64,000 nt of DNA from Scolanthus callimorphus. Taxonomy: Eukaryota; Cnidaria; Anthozoa; Actiniaria; Edwardsiidae. Under the pieces are notes generated by a model. The model worked only from the letters and a program-made list of their open reading frames with translations, was not told the DNA's origin and made no database searches. The stretch spans positions 3,268,251 through 3,332,250 of the forward strand of contig CM066924.1 in NCBI GenBank assembly GCA_033964015.1, in the 5' to 3' direction. Shown here one piece after another: positions 45,383-55,636 of the stretch. Position 1 is the first letter of the stretch. Each line of letters opens with the position of its first letter. Made by a program: the position numbers and the translations under genes.

Positions 45383-47009
45383 GTACTCATCAAGATAAAG
45401 ACCAGCGGAAGGGGAACATGTAATGGCGTTATAACCCGTTGCCATGGCAACTAAATCACACCTTCCCATAGCAAACGTTGTGCAATAGCGGAGATTTTTA
45501 AATAGATCAGGGGACCAGAATCCCATTCAGTAGGATCGCGTTCGAAATACGAGCCAGTGTAGGAGTACATACAAGCTCTGCTATAACGAATGGAAGTACC
45601 AGTTTATCAATTCATTGTGTATCGTTTTCTCGCGAGAAACCGGGGAAAACGGGAGAAACTATTATTTGCTTTTGGTTTTTGAATAGCGTTATATATTTTA
45701 TACTCGCCAAGATACACTTGTTCTTGTGACGGTGCGAAGGTAGCGTCTTTGTTGCGCGAGTTGCCAAAGACTATATTAGATGATATTCTTTATGTGATCC
45801 CCCCCCCCCCCCGCGAATACATGTATTTTTAGAAAATATTGCCCGCGCGTGGATTTCGATAGTGCACTAGCCTGTACGAACATCTATAGAAATCTGTGTT
45901 TTCACATCATGTAAATTTCTAACAATCAAGGTCGTCGTGAGTTCAAATCTCACTCAGGGATTTATAGTGGATTCATGATATGAATCATGCATTCACTGTT
46001 GACTGCACTTTTACCTTTTTTTCTACCTTTTTTCTCTTTTTTTTTTCATTACTCCTTCATGATCACTCGTGGTGCAGTGGTTGCGTTTTTGTGTGACATC
46101 TGTCCAATATTTTTTTTATTGGTACGTTGTCTCTGTTGGGAATTGCCGAACATAACTGAAAATTGTTCGGACACTTATGCGCTTTGCGATTTGGTCGGAC
46201 TATCTGCAGTAATTACCAGCTCTATAACTGATGAACAGAGTGAGCTCGAAGACAGCCCCAAACAACACCACGAACTACAGAGCATGAGAGAAGGCGAAAA
46301 AAGAAAAGTTATAAGAATTGAGGTTAAAATGAAAAGTTGAACAGCAACATGTGCGTTTCGAACGCAGCCATCCCACATGGATGTAAGTGGAGCTGATACG
46401 TTGACTAGAGCTAGCGAGATTGGAAAGGTTTCCCTCTGGCGAGTCGTCCAATATGCGCAGTAAGACAAGGGTTTTGTCGTCAACTATATTCTCTCAACAA
46501 GTTAGAGAAGGAGATCAGTTGAAGACGAGAGCTTTTAGCTTCCAAATTTCCCACATATAAATGCAAGAAAATTTAGTAAAGAAAAGGGGTTCTTTTGTCT
46601 ACTAAATTTCCCTTGCATAGTAAAGAGGGAAATTTAGTAGACAAAGAATCCTTTGTCTTTTACTAAATTTCACTTGCATTAGCAATGAGGAAATTTGGAA
46701 GAGAGGGAAATTTGGTAAAAGGCAAAGGATTATTTGGTCTACTAAATTTCCCTTCTTGCATTTATAATGAGAGAATTTAGCTAGTATTAAAATGACCCTC
46801 GAGAACAAAAGAAACCGAGGCGATCACGGTATTACTATAATATAAATGCTAGGGCTTTCTAATCGGCTTTTGTAAAGAAGGGACTAAAATGCCATTGTTA
46901 AAACAGGTATATACAAGTTGGTACTCGTTCTTTCAAATGTGCTTCTCAAAACATGAATGCTCATTATACATGTTGTGTCTAAACTATTTTTAACTTTGTC
47001 GTTTTTCAG

Positions 47010-47047
47010 ATGTTTCACAAAGGGTAGTCACTCCAACACAGCATCAG
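47010..47047 (+). CDS. candidate exon copy 7, one base short
   Basis: 38 nt with one base lost in 'caacagcagc' and one substitution. Splice sites intact. Confidence 0.45.
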
Positions 47048-48014
47048 GTACTGATCAAGATAAAGACCAGCGGGAAGGGGAACATGTAATGGCGTTATAA
47101 CTCGTTACCATGGCAAACTAAATCACACCTTCCCATAGCAAACGTTGTGCAATAGCGCAGATTTTTAAATAGACCAGGGGACCCAGAATCCCATTCAGTA
47201 GGATCGCGTTCGAAATACGAGCCAGTGTAGGAGTACATACAAGCTCTGCTATAACGAATGGAAGTACCAGTTTATCAATTCATTGTGTATCGTTTTCTCG
47301 CGAGAAACCGGGGAAAACGGGAGAAACTATTATTTGCTTTGGTTTTTGAATAGCGTTATATATTTTATACTCGCCAAGATACACTTGTTCTTGTGAAGGG
47401 TGCGAAGGTAGCGTCTTTGTTGCGCGAGTTGCCAAAGACTATATTAGATGATATTCTTTATGTGATCCCCCCCCCCCCCCCGCGAATACATGTAGTTTTA
47501 GAAAATATTGCCCGCGCGTGGATTTCGATAGTGCACTAGCCTGTACGAACATCTATAGAAATCTGTGTTTCACATCATGTAAATTTCTAACAATCAAGGT
47601 CGTCGTGAGTTCAAATCTCACTCAGGGATTTATAGTGGATTCATGATATGAATCATGCATTCACTGTTGACTGCACTTTTTTTCCGATAGGCGCCCCACA
47701 TTTCAACCAATTTGTAACTTCACCGCGAAAAAGGATAAATGCAATATTCCGGTAATTCTAAATCGGCTAAACGATCATTTATTGGAATACAGCGGAAAGC
47801 ACAATTTATATTATGCTGTCTAAAGTTGATTCTTCAATGATGTGACAATAATTTTGGTTGCATGCTTCTATTACTTGAAGGAAAAAGCCAGAACATGAAT
47901 AGCTTCATCTCAAGCCATGTCAAGCTGTATTCAAACAGTTTAACTGAAATAAATTAAACTCTTCATAGTCATACTCAGCCGGATTTGATTTAGGAAAAGA
48001 TGTTTTTGTGCTGT

Positions 48015-48250
48015 AAATTACCTCACGCAGAAATGCTTTTCTAGGCGCCTTCTTGGCATTGGAAACTGTAACTCTTCAAACTCATCGCACGAATGTACTG
48101 TGTGACTACACGTGCATTTGTGTTGTATAACCAATCTCCTAATCTTTTCATCAGGAATGTTGAGATTTTCTTTCAATATCACCGAGCAGAGAATTCGCGG
48201 TGAAGATCGTTGACTCTCTTCCGCGTTAGAATCCATTTTCACAGGCAACG
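48015..48250 (-). repeat. array module D, open in this copy only
   Basis: The minus strand is open for 76 codons from MPVKMDSNAEE to EKHFCVR and ends at a donor-like 'gtaatt'. In the other D copies an early stop interrupts the same frame, and the opening here depends on two small deletions. Conservation does not follow codons. I treat it as repeat, not gene. Confidence 0.7.
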
Positions 48251-48571
48251 CAAACAGTATCTAGCTAGGCACGATCGCTAGGCCAGTGTGTGCTCCATTC
48301 TGATTTTTAATCGCCATGACAAGAGCGGACAGGAGCCGTTTCACCAAAAATAGTAACAAGACCCCCAGCAACGGGTGCTGGAATTATTATTTTTGAGCAT
48401 GCAATAGGAGCAACAAAGTCGCTAAATATAGTATCATGTCTCGGCAGCAACGAACGCCGTCGTTGGCTTGTCGAAGATCAATCGATGAAATTCGGCGCTC
48501 GCTCGCAACGGAGATTATGCAAAACGACAGACGATTCTGGAAAGTCTAACTGACAGCGGCAAACATAACGT

Positions 48572-50192
48572 TAGCCCGCTAGCCGGTTCTCCAGTGGGTT
48601 TTTTCGGATATTCTATTTTTTTGGCGCGCGGGATTCCTGTGTCACTGAAAGGAGAGCCGGCAGGAAAGGCCCACCTTTTTTCATGCTTCCCGTTCGCTGG
48701 CGAACGGAGGCCGCTGATTGGCCAACTCATATGAGCTGTCAGAAATGTGTCAACATTCATCAGATGGGAGTTTATTCACGGGGGCATTGAAGGAAAACAA
48801 CGTGGTTTATTAAGTCGAGAAAGCTATTCCTGACTATTTCATGCTTAGCAATCGATTGCCTTACTGAAAGGAGATACATACTTGCAATTTTGCCAACGGT
48901 GAAAGCCCTTTTATTTTGAATAGCGAAGAAGGGGCTCGAAGCGCTGAATTTTGGACGCGCTCTCAAGCGAAGACAGTCAGTTGAGCGTATTATCGTGGAA
49001 GATGAATCTCAGAAGATGAAAAAGCCAAAGTACAAAAATTCGAAACGTTTAATAAGCTTAATAAATGAAAGCTTAATTTTGTCTTGCAGTTTCGAATATT
49101 TTGACTTGTTGTCGAAGCAATCTTCACAAACAAACATATTATTTCCGAGCAATTCTCCTGTTTCCGTTTTCTTAGCCTCACGGCTTGGTCAAAAAGTCTG
49201 TGTGATTAAAACACCAAACATAAGGAAACATTACAGTGATTTAGTAAGAACCAGAATCTTCTGTAAGCTAAATTTCAGCCGTTGATTGACTCGCTGTCGA
49301 GTGACTCTGCAAAGTGAGCTACGATCGAGAGCGAAGAGGCGGCGGAAATTCACGCTAAACCTGAACACTATCTTCTGATTCTTCCACGGCACAGAATTTA
49401 CAAAATGATATTCAAATTACACACAGATTCCTTGCATGCACGAATTTCTCCGAGTCTTTTCTCTCTTCTGTGTGGTAGAAATATATTTTCTGTCGAGGAG
49501 GTCACTTGTTCTTTGCCAGATACACCGAACTTTTCTTTCAAACTCAAACTAGTAAACTCAAGCACGGCAGGATCATCTACGGAATTGTGCGTTGATTTTT
49601 TTTGACGAGATTGCTTTCAGTTTCGGTAGGTCCCGGTAAACCATCTTCGTGTTAGTAAGCGTAGCAAGCGTGCGTGTGTATTACCAGGGAAAATAACATA
49701 GATTGAAATAGGCATGAAAGCGGCGAGAAATTCGACGAGCGAGATCCCCAGCATGAAAACTTCATCAAAACGCACAGCGAGCGCTTACTGCTGATGCCAG
49801 CGGTCTAATTAGCAAGCGTTCGCGTGTATTTCCAGGAAAAAGAAACAGAGAAACAGTGAAGAAAGCGGCGAGAAATTCGACGAGCATGTTAGCTCCACAA
49901 GAACGCTAAAAATTACCGACTTGATATTACAACTGTAAATAGGAAAGCTGTCATTTTGTGTTTGCATGTTCCGACCGCTTATGGCTAGATTTGACAGGTA
50001 TTGTGCATGTTATTCGATGCGAAGCGTTGAGCCGTGACGGGGGCGGGCACGACAAAACATGGGCCTTTCCTGCCGGCTCTCCTTTCTTCTCTCTCCCCTC
50101 GCGACACAGGAATCCCGACGCCACAGGAACCCCGCGCGCGCCCTAACGAATTCTTCTCTGGAAAACCCACTGGAGAGCCGGCTCGCAGGCTA
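48572..50192. mobile_element. 1.62-kb Mutator-like element with 9-bp target duplication
   Basis: Ends TAGCCCGC...GCAGGCTA with more than 100 bp of inverted similarity (GAGCCGGC, CTCCAGTGGGTTTT, 'ggcaggaaaggccca'). ACATAACGT occurs at 48563-48571 and 50193-50201, and other E modules have it once, so the 9-bp duplication is certain. Nine bases is the hallmark of the MuDR/MULE superfamily. The interior includes a direct repeat ('agaaattcgacgagc') at about 49730 and 49870. No transposase seen. Confidence 0.85.
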
Positions 50193-50443
50193 ACATAACG
50201 TAGAAAATTATGTTTAGCGTATAGGATAAATAAATGTAGAAGACCAAAATAAAATGAATTAGGAGCCATCAAAGCGACTAAGAAGGACAAATTAAAAAAG
50301 ACTCTCAAATCTGATCGTAGCATTTGCCTCGGTTGCACTGGTCTAAATCCGCCACTGCCCTCTGTAACTCTTCAAACTCATCGCACGAATGTACTGTGTG
50401 ACTACACAGTGCATTTGTGTTGTATAACCAATCTCCTAATCTT

Positions 50444-50776
50444 TGTATCGTTGAGGAACGGATTTTAGCTATGGTACAAACCCACGATCACAACTTTCTG
50501 TATATTGCCCATTATTTATTTCCAATCATACAGTATAGCGGCGAAAGTGAAGTTCGAAACCTATGAATTAGATTAATATCAATCAGTTTACAATTCTCAA
50601 TGACTGAAATACAGATAAAAGATACATACCGGATAGCGTGTCTCAAACATCCATTAGTTCCTCAAGTCTGAGATTCGTTCTGACTATTATTACGTCATCA
50701 AATTAACATCTCAATTAAATTACTTTCTGATTAGAAACCTGTTTATCTTAAACTTGTTTTCGTTATGAACGAAACA
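50444..50776 (-). repeat. 3' LTR of a truncated BEL/Pao element
   Basis: On the minus strand it runs from TGTTTCGTTC, just after a purine-rich 'caaggtggcag', to ...AACGATACA. Its outer end meets a D module at 'aatcttt'. No 5' LTR is found. Confidence 0.7.
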
Positions 50777-50799
50777 CTGCCACCTTGTCTGAAAGAGTT

Positions 50800-51085
50800 A
50801 TGAAAAGTTTAGTAGAAATAAGTTGAATATAATCAAAGTCATTTCGAGATATCAGTGTCCTTCGGTACAATTACTATTAGCCTTTGGACTGGTCGCTCGG
50901 TTACATATCCGCTGCCTTTATAGCATTTCATTTGCTCGCCAGGCTTGGGGTTCTTGTACGAGATTTCTGCTTTACGAATGTGTCCATCCTTGCTTGGTAT
51001 GGTTTTGTGACTTTCCCCAATCTCCAGTTTCCTCGCGTTAGATTAGAGTCTTGAATAAGGACGACGTCTCCTGTTGGTTTTTGGT
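50800..51085 (-). pseudogene. BEL/Pao integrase C-terminal tail
   Basis: Minus-strand reading gives GDVVLIQDSNLTRGNWRLG and then, after a frame change, GYVTERPVQRLIVIVP: the DUF5641-type tail that closes BEL/Pao integrases. It is followed by the LTR above. The upstream part is replaced by module B at 51086-51094. This is the part missing from the 28.5-31.4 kb remnant and could derive from the same family. Confidence 0.8.
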
Positions 51086-51206
51086 TGTTGGTTTGGTTTT
51101 TGAATAGCGTTATATATTTTATACTCGCCATGATACACTTGTTCTTGTGAACGGTGCGAAGGTAGCGTCTTTGTTGCGCGAGTTGCCAAAGACTATATTA
51201 GATGTT

Positions 51207-51360
51207 AGTATAAACCAACTAATGGTCTATTACAAATCCTGCATTCTGATTGGCTGAGCTACTAATGGTCTATTAGTGATAGACCGTGCCTGGCAAACCA
51301 CCACCTTTCTTTGCAAGAAAACTTGATTTTTTCAACATAAAATAATGGAATTCATTGCCA
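51207..51360 (+). repeat. short interspersed element, copy of 27.13-27.32 kb
   Basis: Opposite orientation to the first copy. Inserted between modules B ('gactatattaga') and C ('tattctttatgtg'). Confidence 0.75.
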
Positions 51361-52051
51361 AAACCGACCAATATTCTTTATGTGATTCCCCCCCCCCCCC
51401 CCCCCCGAATACATGTAGTTTTAGAAAATATTGCCCGCGCGTGGTTTTCGATAGTGCACTAGCCTGTACGAACATCTATAGAAATCTGTGTTTCATTTCA
51501 TGTAAATTTCTAACAATCAAGGTCGTCGTGAGTTCAAATCTCACTCAGGGATTTATAGTGGATTCATGATATGATGCCCTACATTTCAACCAATTTGTAA
51601 CTTCACCGCGAAAAAGGTTAAAAATGCAATATTCCGGTAATTCTAAATCGGCTAAACGATCATTTATTGGAATACTGCGGAGAGCACAAATTTATATTAT
51701 GCTGTCTAAAGTTGATTCTTCAATGATACGACAATAATTTGGTTGCATGCTTCTATTACTTGAAGGAAAAAGGCCAGAACATGAATAGCTTCATCTCAAG
51801 CCATGTCAAGCTGTATTCAAACAGTTTAACTGAAATAAATTAAACTCTTCATAGTCATACTCAGCCGGATTTGATTTAGGAAAAGAGTTTTTTGTGCTGT
51901 AAATTACCTCACGCAGAAATGCTTTTCTAGGCGCCTTCTTGGCTTTGGAAACTGTAACTCTTCAAACTCATCGCACGAATGTACTGTGTGACTACACAGT
52001 GCATTTGTGTTGTATAACCAATCTCCTAATCGTTTCATCAAGAACGTTGAG

Positions 52052-52419
52052 TGTTTTGCACAGGGGCAAAGTCGAGGATAGTTCCGAGTCGGTTGGATTT
52101 TTTTACACTTTATTCTATATACAAAAAGTCAAACTGAAAATAAAAGAAATAAGTATTAATATTCAGTCTGTACATTGATGGTTCTTGGGTTATATAAAGG
52201 AAATCTACTTACACTTGTTATCCTTCCGACTCTGCGGTCTTTGATCTTGATTCTGAGCTTGTAGTTGACGCCATGTCAACGTATGTTTCTATGACTTGTT
52301 TTCCCGCCACACTTTGGACGCGGTAAACGTTTTATACTTACTGTTACTGTTATTGTTATTTAACAATAATGAATAAACTATTATTGAATTTCGCATTGAA
52401 CTATTCATTGTTCAAAACA
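52052..52419 (-). repeat. 3' LTR of the 52-60 kb BEL/Pao element
   Basis: On the minus strand it begins TGTTTTGAACAATG after a purine tract (GGAGGGAG) and ends GTGCAAAACA, so the LTR has TGTTTTG/CAAAACA inverted ends. An AATAAA signal lies within. 368 bp. Confidence 0.85.
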
Positions 52420-52544
52420 CTCCCTCCTGGTGCGGAGACTTCATGTGGAGCACTATATTAGTTCCTGGTTATTTCTTCTTTCTTTCTTTCTTTTTTTTTT
52501 CTTGACTTATCTACTTATCTACTTATCTGCTTTGATATCCAAAG

Positions 52545-53969
52545 TTATTCTTGAGAAAGTTCTTGCCTTGTTGCTATTAGACAAAGCTTGTGTATCGGTC
52601 GATTATACTCTCCTGCTTGGTTCTTGATCTTCGCTTTTCTGACCAGTCCATCTTTTCCAGGGAAGACCTCTGAGACTAGGCTAGTTTCCATCTTCTTCTC
52701 GGGACAATCTTCGATCTCTAGGACAAGATCTCCAACTCGTAGGTTGTCTCTAGGGCAAAACCATTTGTTTCTGACCAGTAGTGTTGGTACGAAATATTTC
52801 TGCCACGCCATCCAGAACTGAGATACTCTTTGTTGTGTAGCCTTGGCTAGGTGTCTAGGGTTTATTCTCTCTTCATATTCTTGTGCGGGCGGTGGAACAT
52901 GGTTTCCAATCAAAATGTCGTTAGGGGTAACTGGAGGTTCCTCCCAGACGTCGTCCGAACTAGGGTATAATGGTCTGCTGTTTACCAAGTATGTGATTTC
53001 AGCAAGGGTGGTTCTCCATTGTTCCTCTGTAAACGGTCGGTTTGAACAGGTTGCGTCTATCGCTTGTCTCACCGATTTGATTAGGCTTTCTACCACTCCG
53101 TTCATGTGGCTTGCATGAGGCGTGTTCCATTGCCATTCAAATTGACAAGAATAGTCGTCACGTAGAACGCTCTTGATTTTCTCTACGTCCGAGTTTCGCG
53201 TGATTTCCATCAGATATTCTTGTGTGCCTTTGAAGTTGGTTCCGCAGTCAGAATAGCATAATAAAGGGTGACCTCGTAGGCTTGCGAATCTTCTGAATGC
53301 CATGATAAATGTGTCTGTGGTTCTGTCTGTACATAGTTCGAGGTGTATTGCGCGAGATGACATACATGCAAATATAATGACTTGTGCTTCCTTCAAAGTC
53401 TTTCTATTCAATCTAATCTGAATTGGTCCAAACATGTCTAAGGCTGTGTATGAAAAAGCTGAGGGGCCTGGGCTCACTCTTACAGTCGGGATCTGTCCCA
53501 TAATTTGCTCTAGAGGTTTTTTCTTTAGTTTTTTACAAGTGACGCAATTTCGTGTGAGTTGTTTGGCTGTACTGCGTAGTCCAACGATCCAGTACTTTCT
53601 TCTGGCTTCATACATCAGACTCTTGTAACCACAGTGACCTCTGACTTGATGTAGGTGATTCAACAATAATTTGACCAATTGATGATTGCGCGGCAGCACG
53701 ATTGGATTGCGCATGTCAACCGGTAGCGTCCGTACGTTTTCTAGCCTCCCGTGTGCACGAATAATACCGTGATCATCTTTCTTCACCATCAACTTGTTGT
53801 CTAGTTTCTCTGTGTCTAATTCTTCTTGTGACCATTTATAGAGTAATACCTCTGATTCCTTGAGTTCTTCTACTGTTAAGCAGCCTGATTTCTTGTTCTT
53901 CTTTTTCAGATTGTGTGTAAATCTCAGTACAAATCCTAGGTTTTCTTTGCCTTGTGAAATGTCGAGCAT
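52545..53969 (-). CDS. BEL/Pao integrase, near-intact
   Basis: 474 codons. The zinc-binding module is HLHQVRGHCGY with CVTCKKL (HHCC). The catalytic core has the DDE triad: Asp in TALDMFGP, Asp in YSDCGTNF, Glu in HMNGVVESLIK. A DUF5641-type C-terminal tail (RVGDLVLEIED, DGLVRKAKI, RPIHKLCLI) follows. The enzyme would join element cDNA to host DNA in the nucleus. The frame is the 3' end of the gag-pol polyprotein, so the ATG at 53969 is not the natural start; a one-base shift near 53950 separates it from the upstream part. This is the best preserved protein in the window. Confidence 0.93.
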   Translation of the reverse strand: MLDISQGKENLGFVLRFTHNLKKKNKKSGCLTVEELKESEVLLYKWSQEELDTEKLDNKLMVKKDDHGIIRAHGRLENVRTLPVDMRNPIVLPRNHQLVKLLLNHLHQVRGHCGYKSLMYEARRKYWIVGLRSTAKQLTRNCVTCKKLKKKPLEQIMGQIPTVRVSPGPSAFSYTALDMFGPIQIRLNRKTLKEAQVIIFACMSSRAIHLELCTDRTTDTFIMAFRRFASLRGHPLLCYSDCGTNFKGTQEYLMEITRNSDVEKIKSVLRDDYSCQFEWQWNTPHASHMNGVVESLIKSVRQAIDATCSNRPFTEEQWRTTLAEITYLVNSRPLYPSSDDVWEEPPVTPNDILIGNHVPPPAQEYEERINPRHLAKATQQRVSQFWMAWQKYFVPTLLVRNKWFCPRDNLRVGDLVLEIEDCPEKKMETSLVSEVFPGKDGLVRKAKIKNQAGEYNRPIHKLCLIATRQELSQE

Positions 53970-54606
53970 GTTTTCATCAAGTGTTCTAGAATCGAATTCG
54001 GCTCAGTTGGTTCAGTTGTAGTTGCGTTACAATTTACTTGTTCTGGAATTCTCACTTCCCTTTTCAATTCCTTGGTTATCTCGGGATTATCTTCTCTTTG
54101 ATGCACTGAAACTCTGGCCATTCGTCTTCTGGAAGTCTTAGAAATGGTGGTCCACTCATCCATTCTTTTAACTAGCTTTTAGGAATTCCCCTTGTAAGGG
54201 CGTCGGCTGGATTGTGATTTGACTTTACGTATTTGAATTCTTTGGTCTCTACAGTTTCTTGAATTTCGGCAATCCTGGCAGATACAAACGGTTTGAACGT
54301 TTTTGGAGGAGACTTGATCCAGCTCAACACGGTTTGAGAATCTATCCAAAAAATCTTCTTACAACTCTCGATCTCAGCGAACGATAGGGCTTCCTTGCAT
54401 GTACTGTAAAGTCTTGTGAGTCAACTCTAGTCTCGGTATGGACTTCCTTTTCAGGGGGGCCACGAACGCTTTAACCATGAGGGGTACACACGAATAGCTT
54501 CCGTCACTAAGTTGCCACCTCAAAAATATTACTACTCCATAGGCGTTTTTTCCCGCGTCGCTAAATCCGTGGATCTCTGGTTGACCAACTGCTTGTTCGG
54601 GTTTAA
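53936..54606 (-). CDS. BEL/Pao RNase H and linker, frame-broken
   Basis: Starts right at the transposon junction with ALKPEQAVGQPEIHGFSDAGK (RNase H catalytic Asp in FSDAG), then IPRLEL (Glu). In another frame IDSQTVLSWI (Asp) and VKSNHNPADALTRG close the domain. At least three small frame changes lie between 54430 and 53940. A stretch before the integrase (PPFLRLPEDEWPEF) is the usual BEL linker. Confidence 0.85.
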
Positions 54607-55636
54607 GAGCGACTCTCTGTAAGGACCGAGTGACTTCGTGAAAATGTGGCACAAGGTTGAAAGATTGACCCCCCTTATATTTTTCCAGAGATAGCCTATG
54701 GTATGCTAGTAAACGTCATATATTTTTTATGTTAGAAAAATAAAGCAATGTAGAGAAAATTTCGAAAAAACACCGCCGGGTCGTGAAGCTCAAAAATGAC
54801 TAAAACAGCATGCGATCCTACGGTCAAATAACGGAACTCGCGCGAAGGCGCAAAATAAAACTTGCATTTATTTGCATCATAATTTCATTTTAGAGGTATC
54901 AAAGATTTGAAACCATCCAGATGTTTAATTATAGCTAACATTTTAAGTTCTTGGCGAGCACTCAAAGAAGGCTGAAATTTCACATTTTGAAAATCTAAAA
55001 TTTCACTTTATTTTGAAACAATGAAAAATGCAGGCGGTATTATTCAGAATTTATTGAAACTTGGAATTTAACAAGTCCTTAAGATATATTAAGCCCGGGT
55101 ATAAAAATTATTCTTGGAAAACATATCTGAGACGAGAACGAGTACACTCAATTTACCCTAATTAAGCCAATTTTCTCGCGGAACTGTAAGCAATCGCCTA
55201 AGAAAGATCCTGAGAAATCTCTCATTTTTCCAGAAAGAAGCCGGAAATATACTAGATTTACAGCTTACCATTTATTAGAAACGCCGTGGAGATAAACTAC
55301 GGGTCGTGTATTTGTACTTTTGCTTTCTTGCCGCCGACATTACGAAGAAGTTTTCTCGGCAAACAAAGTCAAAATCTTCCATATGGCGTGTTTTTCCCAC
55401 GCTCACTGCTTACTCTTGTACAGCTTGTTTGTCGCAATAAAAACTTGTTTGTATATTCAAACTGTAAAGGAGTAATTTCTGAGGTTCAGAAAGACTGTTC
55501 AAACGATTTAGCTACAGTAGCTATTTCGATCTCTGATTTCTCCGTAGCTAGCTGGAGATAAAGTGCAGTCAACCGACTCATTGGACAAAACAAAGGCAAT
55601 TAACGTTTGTCACGCAATATTCTCGCACGTGGAAGG

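Larger units (their letters stand above)
25796..52051 (+). repeat. degenerate tandem array of multi-module units
   Basis: Five modules recur in a fixed order. Module A has hairpin-rich 'actaaatttccct' sequence (about 25796-26350, 41243-41817, 44574-45136, 46224-46792). Module B holds the 39-nt exon (full copies near 26351, 34268, 37924, 38718, 41810, 45130 and 46785; partial at 33366, 33935 and 51094). Module C has the poly-C tract. Module D is a potential minus-strand ORF. Module E runs from 'gtagctagctaggcacgatc' to 'ggtctaaatccgccactg'. Copies are about 90-98 percent alike, differing by single-base indels and large insertions. Unit sizes range from 0.8 to over 3 kb because modules are lost or interrupted. 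The cause is probably serial unequal crossing-over of one intron-exon-intron segment. Confidence 0.88.

Noticed and set aside
48018..48248. 76-codon Cys-containing protein with a splice donor
   Set aside because: Sister D modules have stops in this frame; the open frame depends on deletions specific to this copy, so no purifying selection is visible.
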